This document shows, in pieces, positions 1 through 5,665 of a stretch of DNA of 5,701 nt. This DNA comes from Candidatus Omnitrophota bacterium (GTDB lineage Bacteria > Omnitrophota > Gorgyraeia > DTHP01). Made by a program: the position numbers and the translations under genes. The notes under the pieces are model-generated. The model saw nothing but the letters and a program-made list of their open reading frames with translations, was not told the DNA's origin and ran no database searches. Where the stretch lies: the NCBI GenBank assembly GCA_023818555.1, contig JAMWCG010000069.1:1-5701 (forward strand), read 5' to 3'. Positions within the stretch are counted from its first letter, which is position 1. Every line of letters begins with the position of its first letter.

Positions 1-435
1 ATTATGACCAAGGAAGCTCAAGAACTCATTAGACCTTTGACTTTCCAGAGTATATCTGAAAATCCAGTTTATACGGAGATGTTTCTTCAAGGGAAAGATT
101 TTAATTATGCCCATATTCGTCTTGCGGAGAAAGGAGCTCTGATTTTGGTCTGTCCGGCTACAGCAAATATTATTGGGAAAATAGCCCAGGGTATTTGCGA
201 TGACCTTTTAACCTGCACAATTTTTTCTACACAGGCTCCGGTTATCTTTTGTCCGGCAATGAATGAAAATATGTATCAGAATAAAATTGTTCAGGAGAAT
301 ATTCAAAAATTAAAGAAATTGGGATATGAATTTGTTGGTCCGGTTAAAGGAAGGCTGGGTTGCGGAAAGATTGGGCTTGGTCATTTAGCACCCCTTCCCC
401 AAATAGTACAGGCAGTGGTCTCTAAACTGAAATGA
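1..435 (+). CDS. coaC: Phosphopantothenoylcysteine decarboxylase, 5'-truncated by the window edge
   Basis: CoaC is an FMN flavoprotein that decarboxylates 4'-phosphopantothenoyl-cysteine to 4'-phosphopantetheine in coenzyme A synthesis, in the cytosol. Reading frame 1 is open from the first base. The ATG at 4 matches an internal Met of the family (the stretch before 'RPLTFQ'), so the true start and the first roughly 40 residues, including the FMN-binding N-terminus, lie upstream. Counting visible residues from Ile 1, I see the catalytic His 38 in 'AHIRLA', the 'PATAN' motif at 52-56, the substrate-binding 'PAMN' at 85-88, and the flap Cys 121 in 'GRLGCGKIG'. The residue before the PATAN strand is Gly-Ala rather than the usual Ala-Asp. 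The protein ends after this domain instead of running into CoaB as in the usual fused CoaBC (Dfp). Its TGA overlaps the coaB ATG, implying translational coupling. I am confident of the family; the missing N-terminus cannot be checked here. Confidence 0.92.
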   Translation: MMTKEAQELIRPLTFQSISENPVYTEMFLQGKDFNYAHIRLAEKGALILVCPATANIIGKIAQGICDDLLTCTIFSTQAPVIFCPAMNENMYQNKIVQENIQKLKKLGYEFVGPVKGRLGCGKIGLGHLAPLPQIVQAVVSKLK

Positions 436-1112
436 AGCAATCCGTCTATCGCTTATCCCGCACTATTTATTTAAAGAGAAGACTACATCTGTTAATTACT
501 GCTGGTCCTACCCGTGAGCCAATTGACCCGGTGAGATTTATTTCCAACTACTCTACAGGAGTCTTAGGTTATACTTTAGCCAAAGAGGCGAAAAAAAAGG
601 GCTATAAGGTTACTTTAATCAGTGGAATCACAGATTTAAATCCTCCTCCGGGAGTAAAGTTTGTCTTAGTAAATACTGCTTCTGAGATGTATAAAGAAGT
701 AAAGAAATTTTTTCCTTCCTGTAACTGCCTGATTATGACCGCGGGGGTTTGCGACTTTCAACCGGTAAAAGTAAAACGGGAGAAAATTAAAAAAGAGAGT
801 TTAGGGAATTTAGTTTTGAGATTAAAAAGAACGCCTGATATTCTCTATGAAATGGGGAAGAGGAAGGGGAGAAGAACTCTTATTGGTTTTGCTTTGGAGA
901 CAGATAACTTGCTCAAAAATGCAAAAGAGAAATTAAGGAAGAAAAATTTAGACTTGCTGGTTGCCCAGAGATTAGAGAAAAATAAAACTCCTTTCGGAAA
1001 TACCGAGGTTTCAGTAATTTTAATCCACAAGGATGGCTCCTTTCAGAAAATCCCGCCTTGTTCTAAATCCCGATTGGCAAAAATAATCTTGGGAAAAATA
1101 AAATTTTTATAA
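432..1112 (+). CDS. coaB: Phosphopantothenate--cysteine ligase, stand-alone CoaB
   Basis: CoaB joins 4'-phosphopantothenate to cysteine using a nucleotide triphosphate (CTP in most bacteria), the step just before CoaC. The 226 residues match the CoaB half of fused Dfp proteins. The nucleotide-binding 'ITAGPTREPIDPVR' lies at 22-35, with Asn 39 and the 'STGVLG' loop following. 'KIKK' at 118-121 carries the catalytic lysine, 'TPDIL' is at 134-138 and 'GFALET' at 152-157. In the motif 'K..K.lDlivaN' the last residue is Gln 179 where most family members have Asn. The start ATG at 432 overlaps the coaC stop as ATGA and has no clear Shine-Dalgarno site, so expression probably depends on coaC translation. 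The first ~19 residues precede the normal CoaB fold and resemble the inter-domain linker of fused CoaBC. The upstream frame has a stop codon at 423-425, so this is not a single frameshifted ORF with a long overlap. Confidence 0.94.
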   Translation: MKQSVYRLSRTIYLKRRLHLLITAGPTREPIDPVRFISNYSTGVLGYTLAKEAKKKGYKVTLISGITDLNPPPGVKFVLVNTASEMYKEVKKFFPSCNCLIMTAGVCDFQPVKVKREKIKKESLGNLVLRLKRTPDILYEMGKRKGRRTLIGFALETDNLLKNAKEKLRKKNLDLLVAQRLEKNKTPFGNTEVSVILIHKDGSFQKIPPCSKSRLAKIILGKIKFL

Positions 1113-1179
1113 AATCTCCTCAACTGGACAAGTGGATTTATTCTTTTCTTGAATTTTAAAGAGCAAAATTCCTTTTACC

Positions 1180-1208
1180 TTGACAAATCAAGCCTGTTCG
1201 TGTTAAAT
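1180..1208 (+). promoter_or_regulatory. Probable sigma-70-type promoter for the tRNA cluster
   Basis: A perfect -35 hexamer TTGACA lies at 1180-1185. It is followed after a 17-base spacer by TTAAAT at 1203-1208, which matches TATAAT at four of six positions. Transcription would start near 1214-1216, about 30 bases before tRNA-Cys. It sits in the only sizeable gap of the window (1113-1245), after the coaC/coaB pair and before the tRNA genes. That position fits a promoter for the tRNAs and possibly for the whole thrS cluster. The rest of the gap shows no ORF, convincing terminator or riboswitch that I can recognise. This is a sequence match only. Confidence 0.6.
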
Positions 1209-1245
1209 TATGGCAAATTGGTGGGGTAATTTTCCCTGCGAAAAT

Positions 1246-1318
1246 GGCGGGATACCCAAGTGGCTAAGGGAGCGGTCTGCAAAACCGCTATTCACCGGTT
1301 CAAATCCGGTTCCCGCCT
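1246..1318 (+). tRNA. trnC: tRNA-Cys, anticodon GCA
   Basis: All arms of the cloverleaf can be folded by hand. Acceptor GGCGGGA (1246-1252) pairs with TCCCGCC (1311-1317). The D stem is CCC/GGG (1255-1257 with 1268-1270). The anticodon stem GCGGT/ACCGC (1272-1276 with 1284-1288) encloses loop CTGCAAA with anticodon GCA at 1279-1281. The T arm is ACCGG-TTCAAAT-CCGGT (1294-1310). The discriminator base at 1318 is T, the U73 expected for tRNA-Cys. CCA is not encoded, so the end must be added by a CCA-adding enzyme. Only three bases separate it from tRNA-Leu. Confidence 0.97.
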
Positions 1319-1321
1319 CTT

Positions 1322-1406
1322 GGGCGAGTGGTGGAATGGTATACACGTGGGACTTAAAATCCCATGGCCTTTTAAGGCCGTAAGGGTTCAAATCCCTTCT
1401 CGCCCA
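1322..1406 (+). tRNA. trnL: tRNA-Leu, anticodon UAA
   Basis: This is a class II tRNA of 85 bases with a long variable arm. Acceptor GGGCGAG (1322-1328) pairs with CTCGCCC (1399-1405), and the discriminator at 1406 is A. The anticodon stem TGGGA/TCCCA (1348-1352 with 1360-1364) holds loop CTTAAAA with anticodon TAA at 1355-1357. The variable arm forms the hairpin GGCCT-TTTA-AGGCC (1366-1379). The T arm is AAGGG-TTCAAAT-CCCTT (1382-1398). The long arm plus A73 agree with leucine rather than serine or tyrosine. No CCA is encoded, and a six-base spacer leads to tRNA-Val. Confidence 0.97.
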
Positions 1407-1412
1407 AAATCT

Positions 1413-1488
1413 GGGCGGTTGGCGCAGCCTGGTTTAGCGCGTCAGTTTGACATACTGAAGGACACTGGTTCAAATCCAGTACCGCCCA
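1413..1488 (+). tRNA. trnV: tRNA-Val, anticodon GAC
   Basis: The cloverleaf is complete at 76 bases. Acceptor GGGCGGT (1413-1419) pairs with ACCGCCC (1481-1487), with discriminator A at 1488. The D stem is GCGC/GCGC (1422-1425 with 1437-1440). The anticodon stem TCAGT/ACTGA (1442-1446 with 1454-1458) encloses TTGACAT with anticodon GAC at 1449-1451. The T arm is ACTGG-TTCAAAT-CCAGT. CCA is not encoded. The gene ends 26 bases before the thrS start, so 3' processing of this tRNA would also create the 5' end of a thrS message if the two are co-transcribed. Confidence 0.97.
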
Positions 1489-1514
1489 CAACAAATGAAT
1501 TGCTAAATTGTTAA

Positions 1515-3227
1515 ATGGAATTGGAGACTTTAAGACATTCCTGTGCCCATGTGATGGCTCAGGCGGTAAAAAGGCTTTTCCCAGGAACAAAGCTGGGGAT
1601 AGGTCCGGCTATTGAGGATGGTTTCTATTACGACTTTGCTTCTCCCCACAAGTTTACTCTTGAAGATTTAGAAAAGATTGAGCGGGAGATGCAGAGGATT
1701 ATAGAAGAGGATTTCCCTTTTGTAAGAGAAGAAATTTCTAAGCCTGAGGCAGAGGATTTATTTAGAAAATTGGGAGAGGATTTTAAATTGGAGTTAATTA
1801 GGGAAATTTCAGAGGAGAGATTGACCGTTTATCGGAGTGGAGAATTTGTGGATTTATGTCGTGGACCGCATATAGCATCTACGGGTAAGATTAAAGCCTT
1901 TAAATTACTTTCCCTTGCCGGAGCGTATTGGCATGGAATAGAAACAAATCCCATGCTTCAGAGAATCTATGGGACAAGTTTTTTAACACAAGAAGAATTG
2001 GAAGAATATCTCCATAATTTGGAGGAGACAAAGAAACGGGACCATCGAAAATTGGGAAAGGAATTGGAATTTTTTAGCATTCATGAAGAGGCGGGCGCAG
2101 GACTTGTTTTCTATCATCCTAAGGGAGCAATTTTAAGAACAATTATTGAAGATTATGAGAAAAAAGAACATCTCAAAAGGGGTTATCAGTTAGTAATTAC
2201 TCCCCATATCTTGAGGTCAGATATCTGGAGGCGTTCGGGACATTATAGTTATTATAAAGAGAATATGTATATTTTCCAGATAGAGAATCAGGAGTTTGCG
2301 GTGAAACCGATGAATTGTCCGGGCCACATTTTAATCTATAAATCCAAAATAAGAAGCTATAGAGACCTCCCCTTGCGTTTCTTTGAATTGGGTTCAGTTT
2401 ATCGTAATGAGAAAACGGGAGTCTTACATGGACTTTTGCGTGTAAGGGGATTTACACAAGACGATGCCCATATCTTTTGCACTGAAGAGCAAGGAGTGGA
2501 AGAGATAGAAGGAGTAATTGATTTTGTGCTCCAGACGATGAGAGTTTTTGGTTTTACGGAGTATGAAGTGGAATTGAGCACCCGCCCTTCAAAATCAATT
2601 GGCACTGACCAGGAATGGGGAAGGGCAGAGGCTGCTTTAAAAAAAGCCTTGAATGAAAAAGGGTTAAATTATAAAATAAATCCGGGGGAAGGAGCTTTTT
2701 ATGGGCCAAAAATTGATATAAAATTAAAGGATGCTTTAAAGAGAACCTGGCAGTGTGCGACAGTCCAATGTGATTTTGCTTTACCGGAGCGCTTTGATTT
2801 AACTTATGTCTCCGCGGATGGTTCTTTGAAAAGGCCGATTATGCTTCACCGCGTGATTCTGGGAAGTATGGAGCGTTTTATCGGGACATTGCTTGAACAT
2901 TATGGAGGTGCGCTTCCTGTTTGGCTGTCTCCGGTGCAGATAGTGATTATTCCCCTGGCAGAGAGATTTTTCGCCTATGGCGAGAGGATAAAACAGCGGC
3001 TCGGGGAGGAGAATTTACGCGTGGAGATAGACTTACGCGATGAGAAAATGCAATATAAAATCCGTCAGGCACAACTTAACAAAATTCCCTATATGCTTAT
3101 TGTGGGAGAGAAAGAGATGGGGGCAAATACCGTGGGTGTGCGGGAGCGCAAGAAAGGAGACCTGGGACAATTTTCTCTGGAAGATTTTATTCAACGGGTG
3201 AAGCAGGAGATTGTAGAAAGGAGGTGA
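1515..3227 (+). CDS. thrS: Threonine--tRNA ligase lacking the N-terminal TGS domain
   Basis: ThrRS charges tRNA-Thr with threonine (ATP-dependent, class II, cytosolic) and hydrolyses Ser-tRNA-Thr in its editing domain. The 570 residues begin directly in the editing (N2) domain: His 8 and His 12 in 'HSCAH', then Cys 115 and His 119 in 'CRGPH'. The catalytic core follows, with zinc ligands Cys 268 ('MNCPGH'), His 319 ('DDAHIF') and His 445 ('MLHR'). The motif 2 Arg is 297 in 'VYRNE', and motif 3 lies around 445-454. The anticodon-binding domain spans about 472-570. The usual ~60-residue N-terminal TGS (N1) domain is absent; E. coli ThrRS has 642 residues. An in-frame TAA at 1512-1514 directly precedes the ATG, so no upstream extension is possible. 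The 26-base leader after tRNA-Val shows no Shine-Dalgarno site and no room for a T-box or an E. coli-type operator. Both editing and aminoacylation residues look intact. Confidence 0.98.
   Translation: MELETLRHSCAHVMAQAVKRLFPGTKLGIGPAIEDGFYYDFASPHKFTLEDLEKIEREMQRIIEEDFPFVREEISKPEAEDLFRKLGEDFKLELIREISEERLTVYRSGEFVDLCRGPHIASTGKIKAFKLLSLAGAYWHGIETNPMLQRIYGTSFLTQEELEEYLHNLEETKKRDHRKLGKELEFFSIHEEAGAGLVFYHPKGAILRTIIEDYEKKEHLKRGYQLVITPHILRSDIWRRSGHYSYYKENMYIFQIENQEFAVKPMNCPGHILIYKSKIRSYRDLPLRFFELGSVYRNEKTGVLHGLLRVRGFTQDDAHIFCTEEQGVEEIEGVIDFVLQTMRVFGFTEYEVELSTRPSKSIGTDQEWGRAEAALKKALNEKGLNYKINPGEGAFYGPKIDIKLKDALKRTWQCATVQCDFALPERFDLTYVSADGSLKRPIMLHRVILGSMERFIGTLLEHYGGALPVWLSPVQIVIIPLAERFFAYGERIKQRLGEENLRVEIDLRDEKMQYKIRQAQLNKIPYMLIVGEKEMGANTVGVRERKKGDLGQFSLEDFIQRVKQEIVERR
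3218..3227 (+). promoter_or_regulatory. Shine-Dalgarno site that fixes the TTG start of infC
   Basis: AAGGAGGTGA at 3218-3227 is a near-complete complement of the 16S rRNA 3' end. It includes the thrS TGA stop and lies seven bases before TTG at 3235. There is no ATG in a position that would preserve the IF3 N-terminus, so this site supports the non-AUG start. Confidence 0.9.
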
Positions 3228-3234
3228 AAGTTTA

Positions 3235-3744
3235 TTGCGTTTCTTGCGCATAAATGAGCAGATAAAGGCTAAACAAATTCGGCTCATTGGAGAAAATGGG
3301 GAACAGCTGGGAATAGTTTCTTCTGAAGAAGGCTTAAGACAGGCAGAGATGCGTAATCTTGATTTGGTGGAGGTGGCGCCGGAGGCAGACCCTCCTGTCT
3401 GCCGGATTATGGATTATGGTAAATACCGCTATGAGCAGGAGAAGCGGGAAAAGGAGGCGCGCAAAAAAATGCATCTGCACCATCTTAAAGAAATTCGTCT
3501 TAAGCCAAATATTGAAGAGCACGATTATCAGGTGAAATTGAGAAACCTCCAGAAATTTCTTCAGTACGGAGATAAAGTAAAGATTACCTTGATTCAGCGG
3601 AGGCGAGAGATTTCTCATCCGGAGATTGGAGAAAAATTGTTAGAAAGATTTTTAAATGATGCTAATCAGTGGGGAGAAATAGAGAAACCGCCCAAAATTG
3701 AAGGAAGAAATATAGTAGCGGTGCTTGCTCCCCGTCACGCATGA
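3235..3744 (+). CDS. infC: Translation initiation factor IF-3, TTG start
   Basis: IF3 binds the 30S subunit, blocks premature 50S joining and proofreads the start codon and initiator tRNA. The 169 residues show the two-domain form. The N domain (about 1-65) has 'RINEQI' at 5-10, 'LDLVEVAPEADPPVCRIMDYGKY' signatures spread over 42-64, then a charged linker helix of Lys/Arg/Glu at 65-82. The C domain follows with 'LKEIRLKPNI' (84-93), 'HDYQVKLRN' and 'GDKVKITL'. The usual 'FRGRE' turn reads 'IQRRRE' here (120-125). The start is TTG with a very strong ribosome site. Rare infC starts (AUU in E. coli) allow IF3 to repress its own translation; that this happens here is inference. It lies seven bases after thrS and 17 before rpmI, the conserved order of this cluster. 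Confidence 0.97.
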   Translation: MRFLRINEQIKAKQIRLIGENGEQLGIVSSEEGLRQAEMRNLDLVEVAPEADPPVCRIMDYGKYRYEQEKREKEARKKMHLHHLKEIRLKPNIEEHDYQVKLRNLQKFLQYGDKVKITLIQRRREISHPEIGEKLLERFLNDANQWGEIEKPPKIEGRNIVAVLAPRHA

Positions 3745-3751
3745 AGATTGT

Positions 3752-3756
3752 GGAGG
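3752..3756 (+). promoter_or_regulatory. Shine-Dalgarno site of rpmI
   Basis: GGAGG at 3752-3756 stands five bases before the ATG at 3762. It decides between that start and an in-frame ATG at 3741 that overlaps the infC stop. The downstream ATG also opens the family-typical 'MPKMKT' N-terminus. Confidence 0.85.
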
Positions 3757-3761
3757 TAGAT

Positions 3762-3962
3762 ATGCCCAAGATGAAAACTTCGCGGTCTCTGGCAAAGCGC
3801 ATTAGATTTACTGCTACGGGTAAATTAAAGAGAGCGAAAGCAGGGAAGAGCCACCTTTTGAGTAAGAAGAGAAAGAAACGCAAACTTGATTTACGGCGAC
3901 CAGGATTTGTGGTTAAAGAGGATAGAGAGAAACTGCGGAAGTTACTTCCCTATTCATTGTAA
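3762..3962 (+). CDS. rpmI: 50S ribosomal protein L35 (bL35)
   Basis: This small, very basic protein of the large ribosomal subunit has 66 residues, the normal family length (about 64-66). It opens with 'MPKMKTSRSLAKR', continues with the 'RFTATGKLKR' and 'AGKSHLLSKK' segments, and ends with the Lys/Arg-rich tail leading to 'LRKLLPYSL'. I place the start at 3762, not at the in-frame ATG 3741, because of the GGAGG five bases upstream and because the seven extra residues (MKIVEVD) are acidic and foreign to L35. It begins 17 bases after infC and ends 14 bases before rplT. In E. coli rpmI and rplT are repressed together by L20. I do not see an obvious L20-binding structure by eye, so such control is unproven here. 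Confidence 0.97.
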   Translation: MPKMKTSRSLAKRIRFTATGKLKRAKAGKSHLLSKKRKKRKLDLRRPGFVVKEDREKLRKLLPYSL

Positions 3963-3968
3963 AGGAGG
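3961..3968 (+). promoter_or_regulatory. Shine-Dalgarno site of rplT
   Basis: AAAGGAGG begins inside the rpmI TAA stop codon and ends eight bases before the rplT ATG at 3977. The overlap of stop and ribosome site suggests re-initiation or coupling from rpmI. Confidence 0.85.
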
Positions 3969-3976
3969 AAGAAGTT

Positions 3977-4327
3977 ATGCCCAGGGTTAAACATTCGGTA
4001 GCCACGCATAAGCGACACAAAAAAATTCTTAAACAAGCCAAAGGTTATTGGGGGGCAAGGAGTAAACTTTATCGTCGGGCAAAGGAAACTGTTCAACGCG
4101 CCTTGGTCTATAGTTATCGTGACCGAAAGGTAAAAAAGCGCCAATTTCGCAGACTCTGGATTACCAGGATTTCCATTGCCTGCAAGAACTTAGGGATTTC
4201 CTATAATCGTTTTATGCAGGGACTAAAAGAAGCGAAAGTGGATTTAAATCGCAGAATATTGGCTGATTTGGCAGTCAATGACCCGGATGCCTTCACTAAA
4301 CTGGTAGAACTGGTGAAATCAGTTTAA
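3977..4327 (+). CDS. rplT: 50S ribosomal protein L20 (bL20)
   Basis: L20 is an early-assembly protein binding 23S rRNA in the large subunit; in several bacteria it also represses its own operon. The 116 residues match the usual family length of about 115-120. The basic N-terminal extension starts 'MPRVKHSVATHKRHKK', followed by 'AKGYWGARSKLYRRAKE' (22-38). The long helix 'YRDRKVKKRQFRRLWI' lies at 47-62, and the C-terminal globular domain contains 'ISYNRFMQGLK' and 'DLNRRILADLAVNDPDAF'. The typical 'RGVTARARHKK' stretch reads 'HSVATHKRHKK', a mild divergence. It is the last translation gene of the cluster; the next gene starts 18 bases on with no hairpin between, so read-through into the potassium genes is likely. 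In many bacteria pheST follows here instead. Confidence 0.98.
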   Translation: MPRVKHSVATHKRHKKILKQAKGYWGARSKLYRRAKETVQRALVYSYRDRKVKKRQFRRLWITRISIACKNLGISYNRFMQGLKEAKVDLNRRILADLAVNDPDAFTKLVELVKSV

Positions 4328-4345
4328 GCGTAGAGTAATTTAGCA

Positions 4346-4996
4346 ATGTATGTGATTATCGTAGGTTGTGGCCGTGTAGGGGCAGAATTGGCCAGGATTC
4401 TTCAAGAAGGTGGCCACAATGTGGTGGTGATTGATAAAAATCCTGATGCCTTCAGGCGTTTAGGCAACACATTTAATGGGGTTACTTTAGTGGGGAATGG
4501 CTTTGACTTAGCCCTTCTGAAGGAAGCGGGGATTGAGCGGGCAGATGCCCTCTGTGCCTTGACCAATGGAGATAATACCAATATTATGAGTGCGCAGGTG
4601 GCCAAGAAAATTTTTAATGTTCCACGGGTGATTGCGCGGATCTATGACCCTCAACGTGCGGAGATATATCGCTCCTTGGGGATAGATACCCTCAGCGGGA
4701 CGCTTCTCTTCGCTTCCCTTATCCGGGATAAACTCATTGAGAGCCACCTTACCGGTTATCTCATTGAAACGAAAGAATTGGGAATCTTGGAATTTACTGC
4801 TTCGCAAGAAATGGTGGGGAAAGCGATAAAGGAAATAAATCTTCCCGGGGAGTTGCTCATCGTTAGTCTTCTAAGAAAGAAAAGCGGGACAGTTATCCCT
4901 GACGAACAAACCCTAATAGAGAAAGGAGATATTTTGATTGCGGTAGTAAAAATTTCTGCGCTTAAGAAAGTAAAAACCCTTTACCAGTTTAGGTAG
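4346..4996 (+). CDS. trkA: TrkA-type RCK potassium-uptake regulator, first paralogue (CeoB-like)
   Basis: This is a cytosolic gating subunit that binds NAD(H) or another nucleotide and controls a Trk/Ktr K+ transporter. The 216 residues hold one RCK_N Rossmann domain (about 1-118) and one RCK_C domain (about 136-208). 'GCGRVG' at 7-12 is the dinucleotide-binding loop, and Asp 30 at the end of strand 2 ('VVVID') is the acidic residue expected to hold the ribose. 'GDNTNI' at 75-80 and 'RVIARIYDPQRAEIY' at 94-108 resemble mycobacterial CeoB as I remember it. Classical E. coli TrkA fuses two RCK units in one chain of about 460 residues. Here the two are separate genes, the second starting six bases later. 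No strong Shine-Dalgarno is seen before the ATG. The family is certain, the transported ion less so: Na+ or K+ specificity rests with the TrkH partner. Confidence 0.92.
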   Translation: MYVIIVGCGRVGAELARILQEGGHNVVVIDKNPDAFRRLGNTFNGVTLVGNGFDLALLKEAGIERADALCALTNGDNTNIMSAQVAKKIFNVPRVIARIYDPQRAEIYRSLGIDTLSGTLLFASLIRDKLIESHLTGYLIETKELGILEFTASQEMVGKAIKEINLPGELLIVSLLRKKSGTVIPDEQTLIEKGDILIAVVKISALKKVKTLYQFR

Positions 4997-5002
4997 ATAA
5001 AG

Positions 5003-5665
5003 ATGTATATTATAATTGTGGGAGCAGGTAATGTGGGGAGTTATCTGGCAAAGCGTCTCTTGGAAGATAAACATGTGGTGGTAGTTGTGGAAAGAGACCC
5101 CTTGCGTTGTAGAGAACTGGCTAAAGAGATGGATGCTTTGATTATTCATGGAGATGGCTGTGACCCTAAAGCCTTAGAAGACGCGGGAGCTAAACGGGCG
5201 GATGTTGTGGCAGCAGTAACCGGAGAAGATGAAGATAATCTGATTATCTGTCAGCTGGCTAAAGAAAAATTTGGGACAAAACGCACAGTTGCCAGAGTGA
5301 ATGATTCCCGCAACGAACGCACCTTTAATGAACTGGGAGTGGATGTCCCGGTGGATGCCAATGCTATTGTAGCCAAGATTATTGAAGAGGAGGTTTCCTT
5401 TGCTGACTTTGTAACCTTAATGACTTTTAAACGCGGTAAGTTAGCCATTGTGCGTGTAGACTTAGCGGAAGATTCTCCGGTGGTGAATAAGGCGGTAAAA
5501 GACCTGCAACTGCCTCACGACGCGGTACTGGTTTCCATCATTCGGGGAGATAAAGTAATTATTCCTAAAGGAGAAACAGTCTTAGAACCGCGCGATGATG
5601 TGATTGCGCTCACGACAGTGGAAAATGAGAAACAGCTTTTGGAATATTTGGTAGGGAAGATATGA
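5003..5665 (+). CDS. trkA: TrkA-type RCK potassium-uptake regulator, second paralogue (CeoC-like)
   Basis: This is a second cytosolic RCK subunit of 220 residues, paralogous to the gene before it. The RCK_N domain has 'GAGNVG' at 7-12 and Glu 30 after strand 2 ('VVVVVE'), where the first paralogue has Asp. 'HGDGCD' is at 49-54 and 'RTVARVNDSRNERTF' at 94-108. The RCK_C domain runs about 140-210 and includes 'LPHDAVLVSIIRGDKVIIP'. The 'VARVND.RNE..F' stretch resembles mycobacterial CeoC, which likewise sits directly after CeoB, so the two chains may form a mixed ring under one transporter (inference). Only a weak AGGTAG precedes the start, within the stop of the first gene, suggesting coupled translation. 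Its own TGA overlaps the next ATG as ATGA. Confidence 0.92.
   Translation: MYIIIVGAGNVGSYLAKRLLEDKHVVVVVERDPLRCRELAKEMDALIIHGDGCDPKALEDAGAKRADVVAAVTGEDEDNLIICQLAKEKFGTKRTVARVNDSRNERTFNELGVDVPVDANAIVAKIIEEEVSFADFVTLMTFKRGKLAIVRVDLAEDSPVVNKAVKDLQLPHDAVLVSIIRGDKVIIPKGETVLEPRDDVIALTTVENEKQLLEYLVGKI

Noticed and set aside
4..6. ATG at position 4 as the true coaC start
   Set aside because: The residues that follow align with the interior of CoaC, the frame is open to the first base, and the FMN-binding N-terminus would be missing.
1098..1110. AT-only inverted repeat at the coaB end as a terminator
   Set aside because: The stem has no G-C pairs and no separate T tract. It lies in the last codons of an AT-rich gene, so a Rho-independent terminator is not supported.
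1366..1379. GGCC-rich hairpin as a terminator or operator
   Set aside because: It is the variable arm of tRNA-Leu and is not followed by a T run.
1489..1514. T-box or thrS operator controlling ThrRS
   Set aside because: The leader is only 26 bases between a tRNA and the ATG, with no hairpin, T-box motif or anticodon-like arm.
1203..1590. ORFs on both strands across the tRNA region (for example 1260-1514 + and 1372-1590 -)
   Set aside because: They are translations of tRNA genes and their complements, with no protein-like family features.
3033..3287. Minus-strand ORFs inside thrS, infC, rplT and the RCK genes
   Set aside because: They lie opposite strongly conserved coding frames, lack ribosome sites and show no recognisable domains.
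3741..3761. Upstream ATG giving L35 a seven-residue N-terminal extension
   Set aside because: The extension is acidic and unlike L35, and the GGAGG at 3752-3756 correctly spaces the ATG at 3762, which gives the canonical MPKMKT start. The ATGA overlap with infC appears to be chance.
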